Source: Spirochaetaceae bacterium (GTDB lineage: Bacteria > Spirochaetota > Spirochaetia > Treponematales > Treponemataceae). From it: a stretch of DNA of 42,042 nt. The stretch covers positions 1 to 42,042 of the forward strand of contig JAGAAX010000051.1 in assembly GCA_017614995.1 (NCBI GenBank). Direction: 5' to 3'. Of the stretch, positions 33,933-41,108 are shown piece after piece (the first letter of the stretch is position 1; every line of letters starts with the position of its first letter). A model generated the notes under the pieces. It had not been told where the DNA came from and made no database searches. It was given only the letters and a program-made list of their open reading frames with translations. Both the position numbers and the translations under genes were made by a program.

Positions 33933-34934
33933 ATGAAAAAATCAATTAGTATTGCTTTATTATTTTTGTTGCTTCAATTTTTAACAGCACATGAAATTGA
34001 TTGCGAGTGTGAAGATGATGAATTTGGAATATACCATTTGATTCCAAATAAAGTTTCTGCCACTTCAACTTTAGTAGAAAAGAATAAATCGCCTGATTTT
34101 TATTCAGCAGAAAACTTATATGATGCCTCTTGGAAAAGTTGGGTTGAAGGTGAAAAAGCCGACGGCTTAAACTCTGAAATTGTTTATCAATATAATTCTC
34201 CAAAAGATATAAGAGCATTGGTAATTCGTAACGGCTATGGCGAATTACGCTATTTTTATCAGAATAACCGTGTAAAAGACATTCAGCTTTCTGATGGAAA
34301 ATCAACATATAAACTTACGCTTAGAGATACTTATCTTCCGCAAATTTTTGAAATTGAGTTTAATAGCTGTACAGAAATCAAAATAAAAATTTTATCTGTT
34401 TATAAGGGAACAAAATATTCTGATACATGTCTCGCAGAATTAAGATTTTTGAATTATCCAGTTCAAGATGATAGGGTCGTTCCTTATGCGCAGGACGATT
34501 TTACAAAAACTGCAATAAGACAAATTCCTGGTATAGATGTTTTTCCAGATTATTTTGCAATACCAAAATTCAGAACAATTAATTATTTGCCGCGTGGCGA
34601 ATTCCGTATTGGCTTCGTCATGCATTATTTAGAAAACGGCAGACTTCTGCTTTTAGAAGAACATCAAAATCAAATAAAGAAAGGAAATAATCAGAATAAT
34701 TGGAAATGGGAATATAGCGGTACCTCTTTTTATGAATTTGACGGTGAAAAATGGATTCTAAGCAATGATCCTGCCTTTGATATAATAAAGCAGTCTGACG
34801 GCGTTCATCTAAAGCCTTTTGCTATAGATGAATATCCGCATAAAATGGATTTTTGCTATGGAGGAAACTGTTTTAAGCTGACAGACACAGGATTTGAACA
34901 GGTTTTTGAATGGGTAAAACCTTCAGACAGGTAA
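33933..34934 (+). CDS. Secreted protein with a discoidin-like carbohydrate-binding domain
   Basis: A 333-aa exported protein with a signal peptide (MKKSISIALLFLLLQFLTA). Residues about 35-170 resemble the F5/8 type C or NADase-type glycan-binding fold: SATSTLVEKNKSPDFYSAENLYDASWKSWVEG, followed by IRALVIRNGYG, VKDIQLSDG and TCLAELRF. The C-terminal half is not recognised. The ATG at 33933 has a good ggagagg ribosome site; an ATG at 33903 is upstream of it. The gene is more AT-rich than its neighbours. Confidence 0.68.
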   Translation: MKKSISIALLFLLLQFLTAHEIDCECEDDEFGIYHLIPNKVSATSTLVEKNKSPDFYSAENLYDASWKSWVEGEKADGLNSEIVYQYNSPKDIRALVIRNGYGELRYFYQNNRVKDIQLSDGKSTYKLTLRDTYLPQIFEIEFNSCTEIKIKILSVYKGTKYSDTCLAELRFLNYPVQDDRVVPYAQDDFTKTAIRQIPGIDVFPDYFAIPKFRTINYLPRGEFRIGFVMHYLENGRLLLLEEHQNQIKKGNNQNNWKWEYSGTSFYEFDGEKWILSNDPAFDIIKQSDGVHLKPFAIDEYPHKMDFCYGGNCFKLTDTGFEQVFEWVKPSDR

Positions 34935-34972
34935 TATCTCGTTTAAGATGCTGTTATACTGACTTTTTTTGA

Positions 34973-35001
34973 TTGAAAGAATTACACTTTTATGATATAA
35001 T
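34973..35001 (+). promoter_or_regulatory. Near-consensus promoter upstream of the repeat array
   Basis: TTGAAA (34973-34978), a 17-nt spacer, perfect TATAAT (34996-35001), with TG one base before the -10 box. The predicted start is near 35008. No ORF with a ribosome site follows until 35366. Confidence 0.65.
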
Positions 35002-35054
35002 GATTTAGATTATAAACTTATACATATTAAGCTTTTCTGATATACCATTGCAAA

Positions 35055-35229
35055 ACCTAGCTAGATTTTGCAGTCAAATCTAGTTAGATTCGATACCCAA
35101 ATCTAGCTAGATTCGGCACTAAAATCTAACTAGATTTCACTCCCTGTTACTACAGTAACACACTCCCTGTTATTATAGGAATACACTCCTTATTATTAGA
35201 GCAACACACTCCCATTTATTGCAGTAACA
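35055..35229. repeat. Array of eight 23-bp repeats in two families
   Basis: Units of the first family begin at 35055, 35078, 35101 and 35124 and contain the palindrome ATCTAGCTAGAT or one-base variants. Units of the second family begin at 35138, 35161, 35184 and 35207 and start CACTCC with an ACA or ATA end. The period is exactly 23 in both; the phase shifts by 14 at the join. The period is not a multiple of three, so it is not coding. Confidence 0.8.
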
Positions 35230-35310
35230 CAATCATTAATACTTTAGAAATTGCCCCATTAATACGTTAGTTTCCACATGATGAAATACTAAAGTTCTCA
35301 GACTGTTCAG

Positions 35311-35339
35311 CTGTCAAATGCTGTTTAATGTGCTAGAAT
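35311..35339 (+). promoter_or_regulatory. Extended -10 promoter of the HU-like gene
   Basis: CTGTCA (35311-35316), a 17-nt spacer, TAGAAT (35334-35339), with TGC before the hexamer. The string TGTGCTAGAAT also precedes the EAL gene at 21094. Confidence 0.55.
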
Positions 35340-35365
35340 ATGTATAGTTTCAAAAGGAGAGAAAA

Positions 35366-36169
35366 ATGCCAAGAAAAAAGCCTAGTATTTTAAGCCTTGA
35401 ACCTATAAAAACCAAGGTTAATATAACACTTCAAAAAAGCAACCTTGAAGGCGATGACGATAATCCAAGACTATATGGTTCAATTTCAAGAAAAAAAGTA
35501 ACTGTCCGCTCTGTTATTGCAGAAATGTCAAAGCGCGGAAACCTTCCGCTAAGCAAAGAACTGATGTTCTATGTTGCAAAAGAATTGAGCAGCCTCATGA
35601 TGGAGAAATTCAGAGACGGCTATTCTGTTGAGCTTTTGGATTTTGGAACAATTTACCCGACCATGAAGGGCAGCATAAAACAGAATGATACGCCGAGCGC
35701 CATAAAAAAGCATTTCAATGTCGGTTTTACTCCGTCAAAAGAAGCCTGCGCCGCAGTAAAAAACGTGGAAGTCGGTGAGGTATTTAATGTTGCAGTACAG
35801 CACTGCATTTATTCAGTGCATGACCCGTGTCCGGCATTAAAAAGCAGAAACAGCATTTTTTCTGACAGAATCGGCGAGATAAAAGGCAAGGGTATAAAAC
35901 TAGGCGGCGCAGTAAGCGGCCTTTACGTAGTGCCTGTATCAAAAGACTATGGTTTTCACAGGCTGCCAGACCGCGCCAAATGGATAGCGATAACAAAAAT
36001 CATAACAAACCAGCCCACAACAGTGTTGTTTTATGCCCCGGAACTAGCCCCCGGCTCTTATCTGTTCATCATAGAAACATCGCTCAGCGCCGGCAACAAA
36101 CCCTTAAAAAAGAGTGTTATCATTCACAGCGAAGTTGTGCAGGTAGAAATGGAAGAGAAAAATAAATGA
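35366..36169 (+). CDS. HU-like DNA-binding protein with a C-terminal extension
   Basis: A 267-aa protein. Residues about 20-125 resemble the HU/IHF fold of the larger spirochaete and Bacteroidetes type (YGSISRKKVTVRSVIAEMSKRG; YVAKELSSLMMEKFRDGYSVELLDFGTIYPTMKG). The C-terminal 130 residues look like a beta-rich DUF4469-type domain (GKGIKLGGAVSGLYVVPV...). Such proteins are thought to bind DNA or be linked to the envelope; their roles are poorly known. A good ribosome site (aaggagag) precedes the ATG. It sits just upstream of intI, and downstream of the 23-bp repeats, which are possible binding sites for it or another protein. Confidence 0.72.
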   Translation: MPRKKPSILSLEPIKTKVNITLQKSNLEGDDDNPRLYGSISRKKVTVRSVIAEMSKRGNLPLSKELMFYVAKELSSLMMEKFRDGYSVELLDFGTIYPTMKGSIKQNDTPSAIKKHFNVGFTPSKEACAAVKNVEVGEVFNVAVQHCIYSVHDPCPALKSRNSIFSDRIGEIKGKGIKLGGAVSGLYVVPVSKDYGFHRLPDRAKWIAITKIITNQPTTVLFYAPELAPGSYLFIIETSLSAGNKPLKKSVIIHSEVVQVEMEEKNK

Positions 36170-36210
36170 GTGTGATAACGCGGAGCTTATCAGTATCCGT
36201 ATAAAATTTC

Positions 36211-36238
36211 TTGTTTTTCCTCTTATTCATGATATTAT
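36211..36238 (+). promoter_or_regulatory. Candidate intI promoter
   Basis: TTGTTT (36211-36216), a 16-nt spacer, TATTAT (36233-36238), about 75 nt before the intI start. A short inverted repeat ACTGA...TCAGT lies between it and the gene. No recognisable LexA box was seen. Confidence 0.35.
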
Positions 36239-36314
36239 AAATAGATAAATATTTGCTTTTCAAGATTATACTGACACTTTTTATCAGTTTTGTATGTTTG
36301 TAGCGGAGGTTTTT

Positions 36315-37559
36315 ATGGATGTGTTAATCAGACCTTTTAATGATGACTATTTTTCTGTAAATTTTCCGGGTAAGTTTAACGAAGCTCTTTTGAATGCGGT
36401 GCGCAATGTGCCGGACAGAAGATGGAACAATGAGCACAAACTCTGGCTTATACCGAACAAACAACAGACACTCGATATATTGCTGCGCAATTTTTATGAA
36501 ACTGGACAATTCAGTGAAAAAACAGCTGAGCCTTCTGAAAATGTGTATATAACAGAAAAGCAGAAGGAAGAACATGAGCGGCTTGAACGTGAAATCAAAA
36601 CGCTTACAGAAGCTCTTCAGACAATGCATTACAGCATAAGAACCATAGAAAACTATACCTACTGGATAAAGGATTTTCTGCGTTCGTATCACAACAATTT
36701 TGAATCTCTCGGGCAGAAAGAAATCAATGAGTTTCTGACTAATCTTGCCGTAAAGGAGCATGTAAGCGCTTCTACACAGAATCAGGCTCTGGCGGCCTTG
36801 CTGTTTTATTTCCGCCATGTGCGGCATGAAGATACAGACAACTTTAAAGATGTAATTCATGCCAAGCATAAAAGACGTGTACCTGTGGTTCTAACAAAGC
36901 AAGAAGTTGCGTCTGTTATTTCCCATATGGAAGGAAGCAAAAGGCTTGCGGTTGAGCTTCTTTATGGAACAGGCATGAGGCTGAATGAGGTTCTTTCTCT
37001 TCGGATTTTGGATCTTGATTTTGACCGTAACGAAATTACAGTACGTTTCGGCAAGGGCGGAAAAGACCGCCGTGTAATGCTCCCGAAAAGCCTTATTCCA
37101 AAACTCAAGGAACATATAAAAGAAGTACGGAATATTCATGACAAAGATCTTGCCGAAGGGTGGGGTGCAGTGCAACTTCGTGACGGCATGGCGAAACGTT
37201 CAGAGCAGATGGCAAAAGAATTCCGCTGGCAATGGCTTTTTCCCCAGAAGAACCGCTGGCTAAACGAAAAGACCGGCCAGCAGGGACGGCATCATATTGA
37301 CGAGAGCATTCTGCAGAAAGCTGTAAAAACTGCTGTGCGGGAGGCTGGAATCATCAAAAAAGCAAGCTGCCACACCTTCCGCCATTCATTCGCGACGCAT
37401 CTGCTTGAAGCAGGTTATGATTTACGAACCGTGCAGGAACTTTTAGGTCACAGCGATGTGCGGACCACAATGATTTATACTCATGTTTTAAGCCGTGGTG
37501 CTAAAGAAATTGTAAGTCCACTGGACGAAATCTTAAACGGCAATGATGCTGAATTTTAG
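36315..37559 (+). CDS. intI: Integron integrase IntI with an N-terminal extension
   Basis: A 414-aa tyrosine recombinase. The catalytic set is complete: Arg222 (GTGMRLNEV), Lys247/250 (GKGGKDRRV), His353 and Arg356 (CHTFRHSF), His379 (LLGHSDV) and Tyr388 (TMIYTHV). The extra helix region found only in integron integrases lies at about 283-330 (AEGWGAVQLRDG to FRWQWLFPQ and RHHIDES). A SAM-like core-binding domain spans about 95-180. Residues 1-65 are an added domain (VPDRRWNNEHKLWLIP) resembling the HARP-like segment seen in some spirochaete integrases. The ATG at 36315 has cggagg 6 nt upstream; an earlier frame start at 36294 does not. It recombines attC sites into attI. Confidence 0.95.
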   Translation: MDVLIRPFNDDYFSVNFPGKFNEALLNAVRNVPDRRWNNEHKLWLIPNKQQTLDILLRNFYETGQFSEKTAEPSENVYITEKQKEEHERLEREIKTLTEALQTMHYSIRTIENYTYWIKDFLRSYHNNFESLGQKEINEFLTNLAVKEHVSASTQNQALAALLFYFRHVRHEDTDNFKDVIHAKHKRRVPVVLTKQEVASVISHMEGSKRLAVELLYGTGMRLNEVLSLRILDLDFDRNEITVRFGKGGKDRRVMLPKSLIPKLKEHIKEVRNIHDKDLAEGWGAVQLRDGMAKRSEQMAKEFRWQWLFPQKNRWLNEKTGQQGRHHIDESILQKAVKTAVREAGIIKKASCHTFRHSFATHLLEAGYDLRTVQELLGHSDVRTTMIYTHVLSRGAKEIVSPLDEILNGNDAEF

Positions 37560-37691
37560 GCGGAAACCTTTTAAACACTATCTTTCTGAGCGATGCTGTG
37601 GTATCATAAGGAAATAACGTTATTGCTAATAGCATCTTATACGGGCGTTTTTGCCTGTTAAGAGCTTTATGGCGGATACGTAGAATATTTG
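37560..37691 (+). other. attI recombination region
   Basis: The 132 nt between the intI stop and the first cassette. The recombination core is GTTATGT at 37691-37697, with the crossover between G37691 and T37692. A palindrome AATAACGTTATT (37613-37624) may be a further integrase-binding site. The candidate cassette promoter lies at its right end. That it is attI follows from position between intI and the first cassette; it has no attC-type folding. Confidence 0.7.
37658..37686 (+). promoter_or_regulatory. Candidate cassette promoter Pc, leaderless geometry
   Basis: TTAAGA (37658-37663), a 17-nt spacer, TAGAAT (37681-37686), then 7 nt to the ATG at 37694 that starts the mini-ORF of the first cassette. 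Transcription would begin within 2-3 nt of the recombination point. The spacing equals that of the leaderless-type host promoters. Confidence 0.55.
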
Positions 37692-37693
37692 TT

Positions 37694-37726
37694 ATGTGGA
37701 CGCCCGCACTGGGGCGCAGAAAGTAG
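37694..37726 (+). CDS. Cassette A leader mini-ORF
   Basis: ATG at 37694 lies in the recombination core GTTATG; the peptide is MWTPALGRRK and the stop is TAG 37724-37726. The nuclease gene begins 10 nt later with its own purine-rich ribosome site (ggaaaagg). The sequence of the mini-ORF is the 5' block shared by all cassettes. A role as leader peptide is inferred. Confidence 0.5.
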   Translation: MWTPALGRRK

Positions 37727-37736
37727 GAAAAGGAAA

Positions 37737-38753
37737 ATGTCAATTTTTGGAAATTTTTATGGTAGGATTCATGGTTCTGTTGAGTTTTTAGCATCAGAAA
37801 GTTTGAATTATATCCTTAACAGTTCTGCTACCGTAAATAAAAATCTTATAAATCTAATTAATCTTGATAATAATACAAATTTTTCTTCAATTACATTCAA
37901 TTCACAAGTACAAGGTGAAAATTTAGAAATTCCTGATCTTTCGGGTTTTGATGAAAACAAGAATGAGGTAATAATTCTGGAAGCAAAATTTTGGGCATCA
38001 TTAACCGAAAATCAACCTTTAACATATTTGAACAGACTTTCTGAAAATGGTGTTTTAGCTTTTATTTGTCCGGATTTAAGAAAAATATCTTTACAAAGCG
38101 AAATTCTCTATGTCCTCAAAGAATCTAATATTGAGTATACAGTTGATAACAAAATAATCAAAATCGGAACAAAGAATATTATCATCTATTCTTGGGATTC
38201 TGTTTTGAATGCTTTAAAAAATGATATAGGTAATTCTGAATTTGATGTTTTATCAGACATAAATCAGTTAAAAGGATTATGCGAAAAAATAGATGCCAAT
38301 TCTTTTCTGCCTCTCACCGAAGAAGATTTATCACCGGCTGTTCCGCGAAAAATTCTTTCATATTATAGAATCGTAGATAAAGTTATTGATAAACTGGCGA
38401 AAGAAATTAGCTTGTCCACAAAAGGACTTAAAACTACGGGACAACAATGGGGATATACAAGGTATGCAAAAATTGACGATTTAACTATTGAGCTAGATAT
38501 CAACTTTGAATATTGGGCTAAATATGCTGATACTCCGATATGGCTACAGATTTCCGAAAATTGGAATACTTCTCCTGCAATTATAAAAGTCAATTCTGAA
38601 ATAGAAAAGCAATATGGAAAAATTGATTTTAGTGATAATAGCAAACCTTATTATCCTATTCGAATAAATACAGGAGCAATAGAAGAATCAGTAATAAATG
38701 CAGTTTCTGAATTTATAAAAGTTGTTTACAAAAAATATACCGAATATAAATAA
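37737..38753 (+). CDS. PD-(D/E)XK family nuclease (cassette A)
   Basis: A 338-aa protein with a restriction-like nuclease core at about residues 60-115: PD at 66-67 (LEIPDLSGFDE), EAK at 82-84 (VIILEAKFW) and a QxxxY-type motif at 93-97 (QPLTYLNRL), followed by LAFICPDLR. This order matches the PD-(D/E)XK superfamily, which includes phage exonucleases, RecB-type and defence nucleases. The C-terminal 150 residues hold TTGQQWGYTRYAKIDDLTIELDINFEYWAKY, not recognised. There is no signal peptide. A defence role is plausible given the integron setting, but not shown. It is very AT-rich and probably acquired. Confidence 0.75.
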   Translation: MSIFGNFYGRIHGSVEFLASESLNYILNSSATVNKNLINLINLDNNTNFSSITFNSQVQGENLEIPDLSGFDENKNEVIILEAKFWASLTENQPLTYLNRLSENGVLAFICPDLRKISLQSEILYVLKESNIEYTVDNKIIKIGTKNIIIYSWDSVLNALKNDIGNSEFDVLSDINQLKGLCEKIDANSFLPLTEEDLSPAVPRKILSYYRIVDKVIDKLAKEISLSTKGLKTTGQQWGYTRYAKIDDLTIELDINFEYWAKYADTPIWLQISENWNTSPAIIKVNSEIEKQYGKIDFSDNSKPYYPIRINTGAIEESVINAVSEFIKVVYKKYTEYK

Positions 38754-38760
38754 TGGAATA

Positions 38761-38791
38761 TTTTTTCAGCAAGTCAAGCTTGCTGAAAAAA
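38761..38791 (+). terminator. Hairpin between the two genes of cassette A
   Basis: TTTTTTCAGCAAG (38761-38773) pairs with CTTGCTGAAAAAA (38779-38791) around loop TCAAG. The core and loop recur exactly in cassette D at 41382-41414. The T-rich arm lies on the 5' side on the plus strand, so it resembles a terminator for the minus strand or a stable 3' end for the nuclease mRNA. Confidence 0.5.
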
Positions 38792-38805
38792 TGAATTGAG
38801 AGATA

Positions 38806-38822
38806 AGCGGCTTTACGCCGCT
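38806..38822 (+). promoter_or_regulatory. GC-rich hairpin before the second gene of cassette A
   Basis: AGCGGC (38806-38811) and GCCGCT (38817-38822) pair around TTTAC. It ends 10 nt before the ATG at 38833 and could affect its translation. It may also be a relic of an attC, but no ATAAC/GTTAT ends are present. Confidence 0.4.
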
Positions 38823-38832
38823 AAAGGTGAAA

Positions 38833-39222
38833 ATGACATTTGAAGAAGCAGAATCTTATGTAAAACAAGTAAGATGGCAATATGCAAAAACTTATGTTAC
38901 AGCTCCTCATGAATATACATGTTTGGATTGGAATGAAGACTTACATGCTCAAATGGTTGATTTTGCCTACTTCATCAAAATAAATGGATATACAGAAATA
39001 TTTGGAAAGAAGGCATTCAGAGTTTTAAAAATTGGAGAAATGAAATATTGGACAATGGATTCTCCATTAGAAAACACAAATTTAGTAAATCGAACTTTTG
39101 TTGATGATTCAAGAAAAGAGAAAATAATAAAATTTGTTCAGTCAGAAGATTTTGTTCATAAAAAAGGAATGTCTCTTGCTGATGTAGAACAACAAATGAA
39201 AGAAAAGAAAATAATCACATAA
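38833..39222 (+). CDS. Conserved hypothetical protein (cassette A, second gene)
   Basis: A 129-aa soluble protein. It has the pattern VRWQYAKTY, PHEYT and MKYWTMDSPLENTNLVNR, which I recognise from an uncharacterised small family found in phages and mobile elements; no function is known to me. The ATG at 38833 has aaagg upstream; a GTG at 38827 lies in that site. Its stop codon lies inside the attC at 39219. It shares cassette A with the nuclease, so the two may be a functional pair, or the cassette may be a fusion of two older cassettes. Confidence 0.65.
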   Translation: MTFEEAESYVKQVRWQYAKTYVTAPHEYTCLDWNEDLHAQMVDFAYFIKINGYTEIFGKKAFRVLKIGEMKYWTMDSPLENTNLVNRTFVDDSRKEKIIKFVQSEDFVHKKGMSLADVEQQMKEKKIIT

Positions 39223-39282
39223 CATGCACTTCAAATCGGATGTCGGGTCTGCGCCCGCCACCGTTTAAGTGCGTAGTTATAC
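39219..39282 (+). repeat. attC site of cassette A
   Basis: R'' ATAAC (39219-39223), L'' GCACTT, L' AAGTGC and R' GTTATAC (39276-39282) are arranged as nested inverted repeats over 64 nt. The first 62 nt are identical to the attC at 41045. The crossover point is between G39276 and T39277. Confidence 0.9.
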
Positions 39283-39317
39283 GGACGCCCGCACTGGGGC
39301 GCTTTGGGGAAAAATGA
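39279..39317 (+). CDS. Cassette B leader mini-ORF, start codon changed to ATA
   Basis: The frame that starts with ATG in cassettes A, C and D reads ATA here (core GTTATAC). It continues RTPALGRFGEK and ends in a TGA that overlaps the lipoprotein ATG (ATGA at 39314-39317). Without a standard start it may be silent, or translated from an unusual start; I list it because the frame and ATGA junction are kept. Confidence 0.25.
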   Translation: MRTPALGRFGEK

Positions 39318-40051
39318 AAAAAAATAAATTAATAATAATCGGTTTCTACATTTTTATTATTTTCCTTTTATCTTCTTGTGGCGCTACAACAACTGCATTG
39401 CTTTTTTCTTGGGTTCACACAATTGATCACAATGCTGAGTATTTTAAAATTGACCAATATGGAAATACTGCAGAACGAAAGTTTGCTAAAAATGAAATCG
39501 ATTTTGAAAATGATTATTTTTCTATTTCTTCATCAATATTTTGTATTGGAGAAAAATTTAAATTTGAATTTCCTAATAAAATGCATGAAATAAAAGGAGA
39601 TCCTTATGGGATTTTATTATGGATTGATAATAAATCTTCTGATATTGATTACATTAATCTAAAAGCAGCTTCTTTATTTTTTAATAATGAAAAGATAGAT
39701 TTACTGGATAATATGTTTTATTCAGATAGTAATGAAGAAAGAAATTACGATCTTTCTACACACAAAGTATTTGACAATGGAAGCCAAGAAGTTAGTTCTA
39801 TAAAAAGAAATCAAATTAAAGAATTTTTAGATACAAAAAGTTTTTCTTTTATTCAAAAACCTGATACTAGTCTTCAAAACGATTATGTTATTAAAGAACT
39901 TTCTATCTCACTTCCTAAAGCAAATTTAGAAAAAGCCAGAAATGTAAAATTATGTTATGAAATTGAAATTTACACGAAAGATGGAAAGTGTTGGCTTAAT
40001 CCCCAAGAAAAAAACTTTATTTTGAAAGAAGAAACTGTGAAACTAAACTAA
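39314..40051 (+). CDS. Predicted lipoprotein (cassette B)
   Basis: A 245-aa protein with a lipoprotein signal (IIIGFYIFIIFLLSSCG; lipid attachment at the Cys). The mature part is rich in Asp, Asn and Lys and probably beta-stranded; I recognise no domain. Cassette-borne lipoproteins and exported proteins are common in spirochaete and Vibrio integrons, but their roles are unknown. The ATG at 39314 follows ggggaaaa. A read-through frame starting in the attC at 39269 is rejected. It is very AT-rich. Confidence 0.7.
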   Translation: MKKNKLIIIGFYIFIIFLLSSCGATTTALLFSWVHTIDHNAEYFKIDQYGNTAERKFAKNEIDFENDYFSISSSIFCIGEKFKFEFPNKMHEIKGDPYGILLWIDNKSSDIDYINLKAASLFFNNEKIDLLDNMFYSDSNEERNYDLSTHKVFDNGSQEVSSIKRNQIKEFLDTKSFSFIQKPDTSLQNDYVIKELSISLPKANLEKARNVKLCYEIEIYTKDGKCWLNPQEKNFILKEETVKLN

Positions 40052-40139
40052 TTTTTCTAGCAAAAGTTATGTATAATAATTATTACAAAAATAAAATTTT
40101 TAAGCTTGGAAGTTTTCCAATATAAATAAATATAATCGT

Positions 40140-40200
40140 ATAACAAAGGTTCGTAGCCGACAGCGGGTCAAGCCCGCTGCGGTACAACCAGTTGTTATGC
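40140..40200 (+). repeat. attC site of cassette B
   Basis: R'' ATAAC (40140-40144) and R' GTTATGC (40194-40200) enclose a 61-nt imperfect palindrome: GGTT, GTA, CCG and CAGCGGG on the left pair with CCCGCTG, CGG, TAC and AACC on the right, with small bulges. It differs in sequence from the other attC sites but keeps the folding, as expected of attC. The crossover is between G40194 and T40195. Confidence 0.9.
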
Positions 40201-40238
40201 TGACGCCCTCATTGGAGCGCTTTAAAAAGAAAAAATGA
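40197..40238 (+). CDS. Cassette C leader mini-ORF
   Basis: ATG 40197 (in core GTTATGC) to TGA 40236-40238; peptide MLTPSLERFKKKK. The stop overlaps the ATG of the cassette gene (ATGA, 40235-40238), the classic arrangement for translational coupling. Confidence 0.5.
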   Translation: MLTPSLERFKKKK

Positions 40239-41041
40239 AAAAAATAGTTTTTATAATCTTTGTGTTTTTATGTGCCACTCTTCTCTTTTCACAAGAATAT
40301 ATAAAAAAATATTCTGAAACTGAAGAATGGTTTTCAGATGAGGCATTTCAGGGACTTTCAATATTTGAAGTACAGATTCAAAGTATTTCAAAAAATCAAA
40401 AAGAAATAACAGCAACAGTTATACATACAATCACACCTTTTTCTCAAGTATTATACAAAGAAAACTTAAAACTAAAGAAAGTAAAAGAAAAGTATAAATT
40501 CGAATTTATTGATAGTTGGAAAAATAAAGTTTTCGGCTGGTTGATTTTATCTGATGAAAATCCAAAGTTATATTTAGATTGTAAAAAATTCAGCATGGAA
40601 GGAAAAAACTTTGGAAGATTATATGGAGAGACTGTTATTCTTCATGATACAACAAATGATAGAAATTATTTTCAAAAATCTTTAGATGAAAACAATGAAA
40701 TTAAAAATATATTGAATAAAAAAAATAATCAATATTTTCCTCTTAATGAAAATGGAAAAGAGCTTTTAATTTTGTATCTTGGCCTTATAAAAGAATTTAA
40801 TGTATATAAAACAACTTTAGTTTGGAATTTAGATAATTCCCGAAGAATGACAACGAGACTTGTTTTTATAAAAGAAGAAGAAATTGTAGGAATGTATGCA
40901 GGAATGCAATCTCAAAATATAAAAATTGAAAATAATAAAATCATATTTGAAGATATAGAAAGTAATAATATAATAGAAATTGGAGAAACTCTCCCAGAAA
41001 AATTCTATATTGATGGAGAGTTTTATTATTTAGAGAAATAA
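40235..41041 (+). CDS. Predicted secreted protein (cassette C)
   Basis: A 268-aa protein with an N-terminal signal peptide (MKKIVFIIFVFLCATLLFS then QEY). The rest is soluble, Lys-, Glu- and Asn-rich, with no domain that I recognise. Its ATG overlaps the stop of the mini-ORF (ATGA). The purine-rich aaaaagaaaaa upstream is a poor ribosome site, so coupled translation is likely. The TAA stop is followed by the next attC within 4 nt. It is very AT-rich. Confidence 0.7.
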   Translation: MKKIVFIIFVFLCATLLFSQEYIKKYSETEEWFSDEAFQGLSIFEVQIQSISKNQKEITATVIHTITPFSQVLYKENLKLKKVKEKYKFEFIDSWKNKVFGWLILSDENPKLYLDCKKFSMEGKNFGRLYGETVILHDTTNDRNYFQKSLDENNEIKNILNKKNNQYFPLNENGKELLILYLGLIKEFNVYKTTLVWNLDNSRRMTTRLVFIKEEEIVGMYAGMQSQNIKIENNKIIFEDIESNNIIEIGETLPEKFYIDGEFYYLEK

Positions 41042-41044
41042 AGC

Positions 41045-41108
41045 ATAACATGCACTTCAAATCGGATGTCGGGTCTGCGCCCGCCACCGTTTAAGTGCGT
41101 AGTTATGT
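41045..41108 (+). repeat. attC site of cassette C
   Basis: R'' ATAAC (41045-41049) and R' GTTATGT (41102-41108), 64 nt, identical to the attC of cassette A up to the last two bases. The crossover is between G41102 and T41103. Confidence 0.9.

Larger units (their letters stand above)
34935..35365. other. 431-nt non-coding region with two promoters and a 23-bp repeat array
   Basis: No gene is visible. From left to right it holds a strong promoter (34973-35001), eight 23-bp repeat units (35055-35229) and the promoter of the HU-like gene (35311-35339). The array would be transcribed from the first promoter, so the region may make a non-coding RNA or a long leader. Confidence 0.55.

Noticed and set aside
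35055-35229. CRISPR-like array
   Set aside because: The 23-bp units run directly on, with no unique spacers of normal length, the repeats are only partly conserved, and no cas gene is present.
36170-36314. LexA/SOS box before intI
   Set aside because: A short ACTGA...TCAGT repeat is there, but it matches no LexA consensus I know.
36324-36869. Long minus-strand ORF inside intI, and similar antisense frames in other genes
   Set aside because: They are shadows of well-supported genes, with no ribosome sites or recognisable products.
37700-37717. Functional RNA hairpin in the shared cassette block (CGCCC...GGGCG)
   Set aside because: Only 5 bp, and in cassette C a change breaks a pair without compensation, so conservation as a reading frame explains it better.
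38754-38832. A hidden attC between the nuclease and the next gene in cassette A
   Set aside because: Two hairpins are present, but no ATAAC...GTTAT ends or core GTTRRRY-like site, and no 26-nt cassette block follows.
39269-39317. Longer N-terminus of the cassette B lipoprotein reading through the attC (and the same at 41095 in cassette D)
   Set aside because: The extension is attC sequence, would move the signal peptide inward, and differs in frame from the conserved mini-ORF. The ATGs at 39314 and 41143 fit the signal and ribosome sites.
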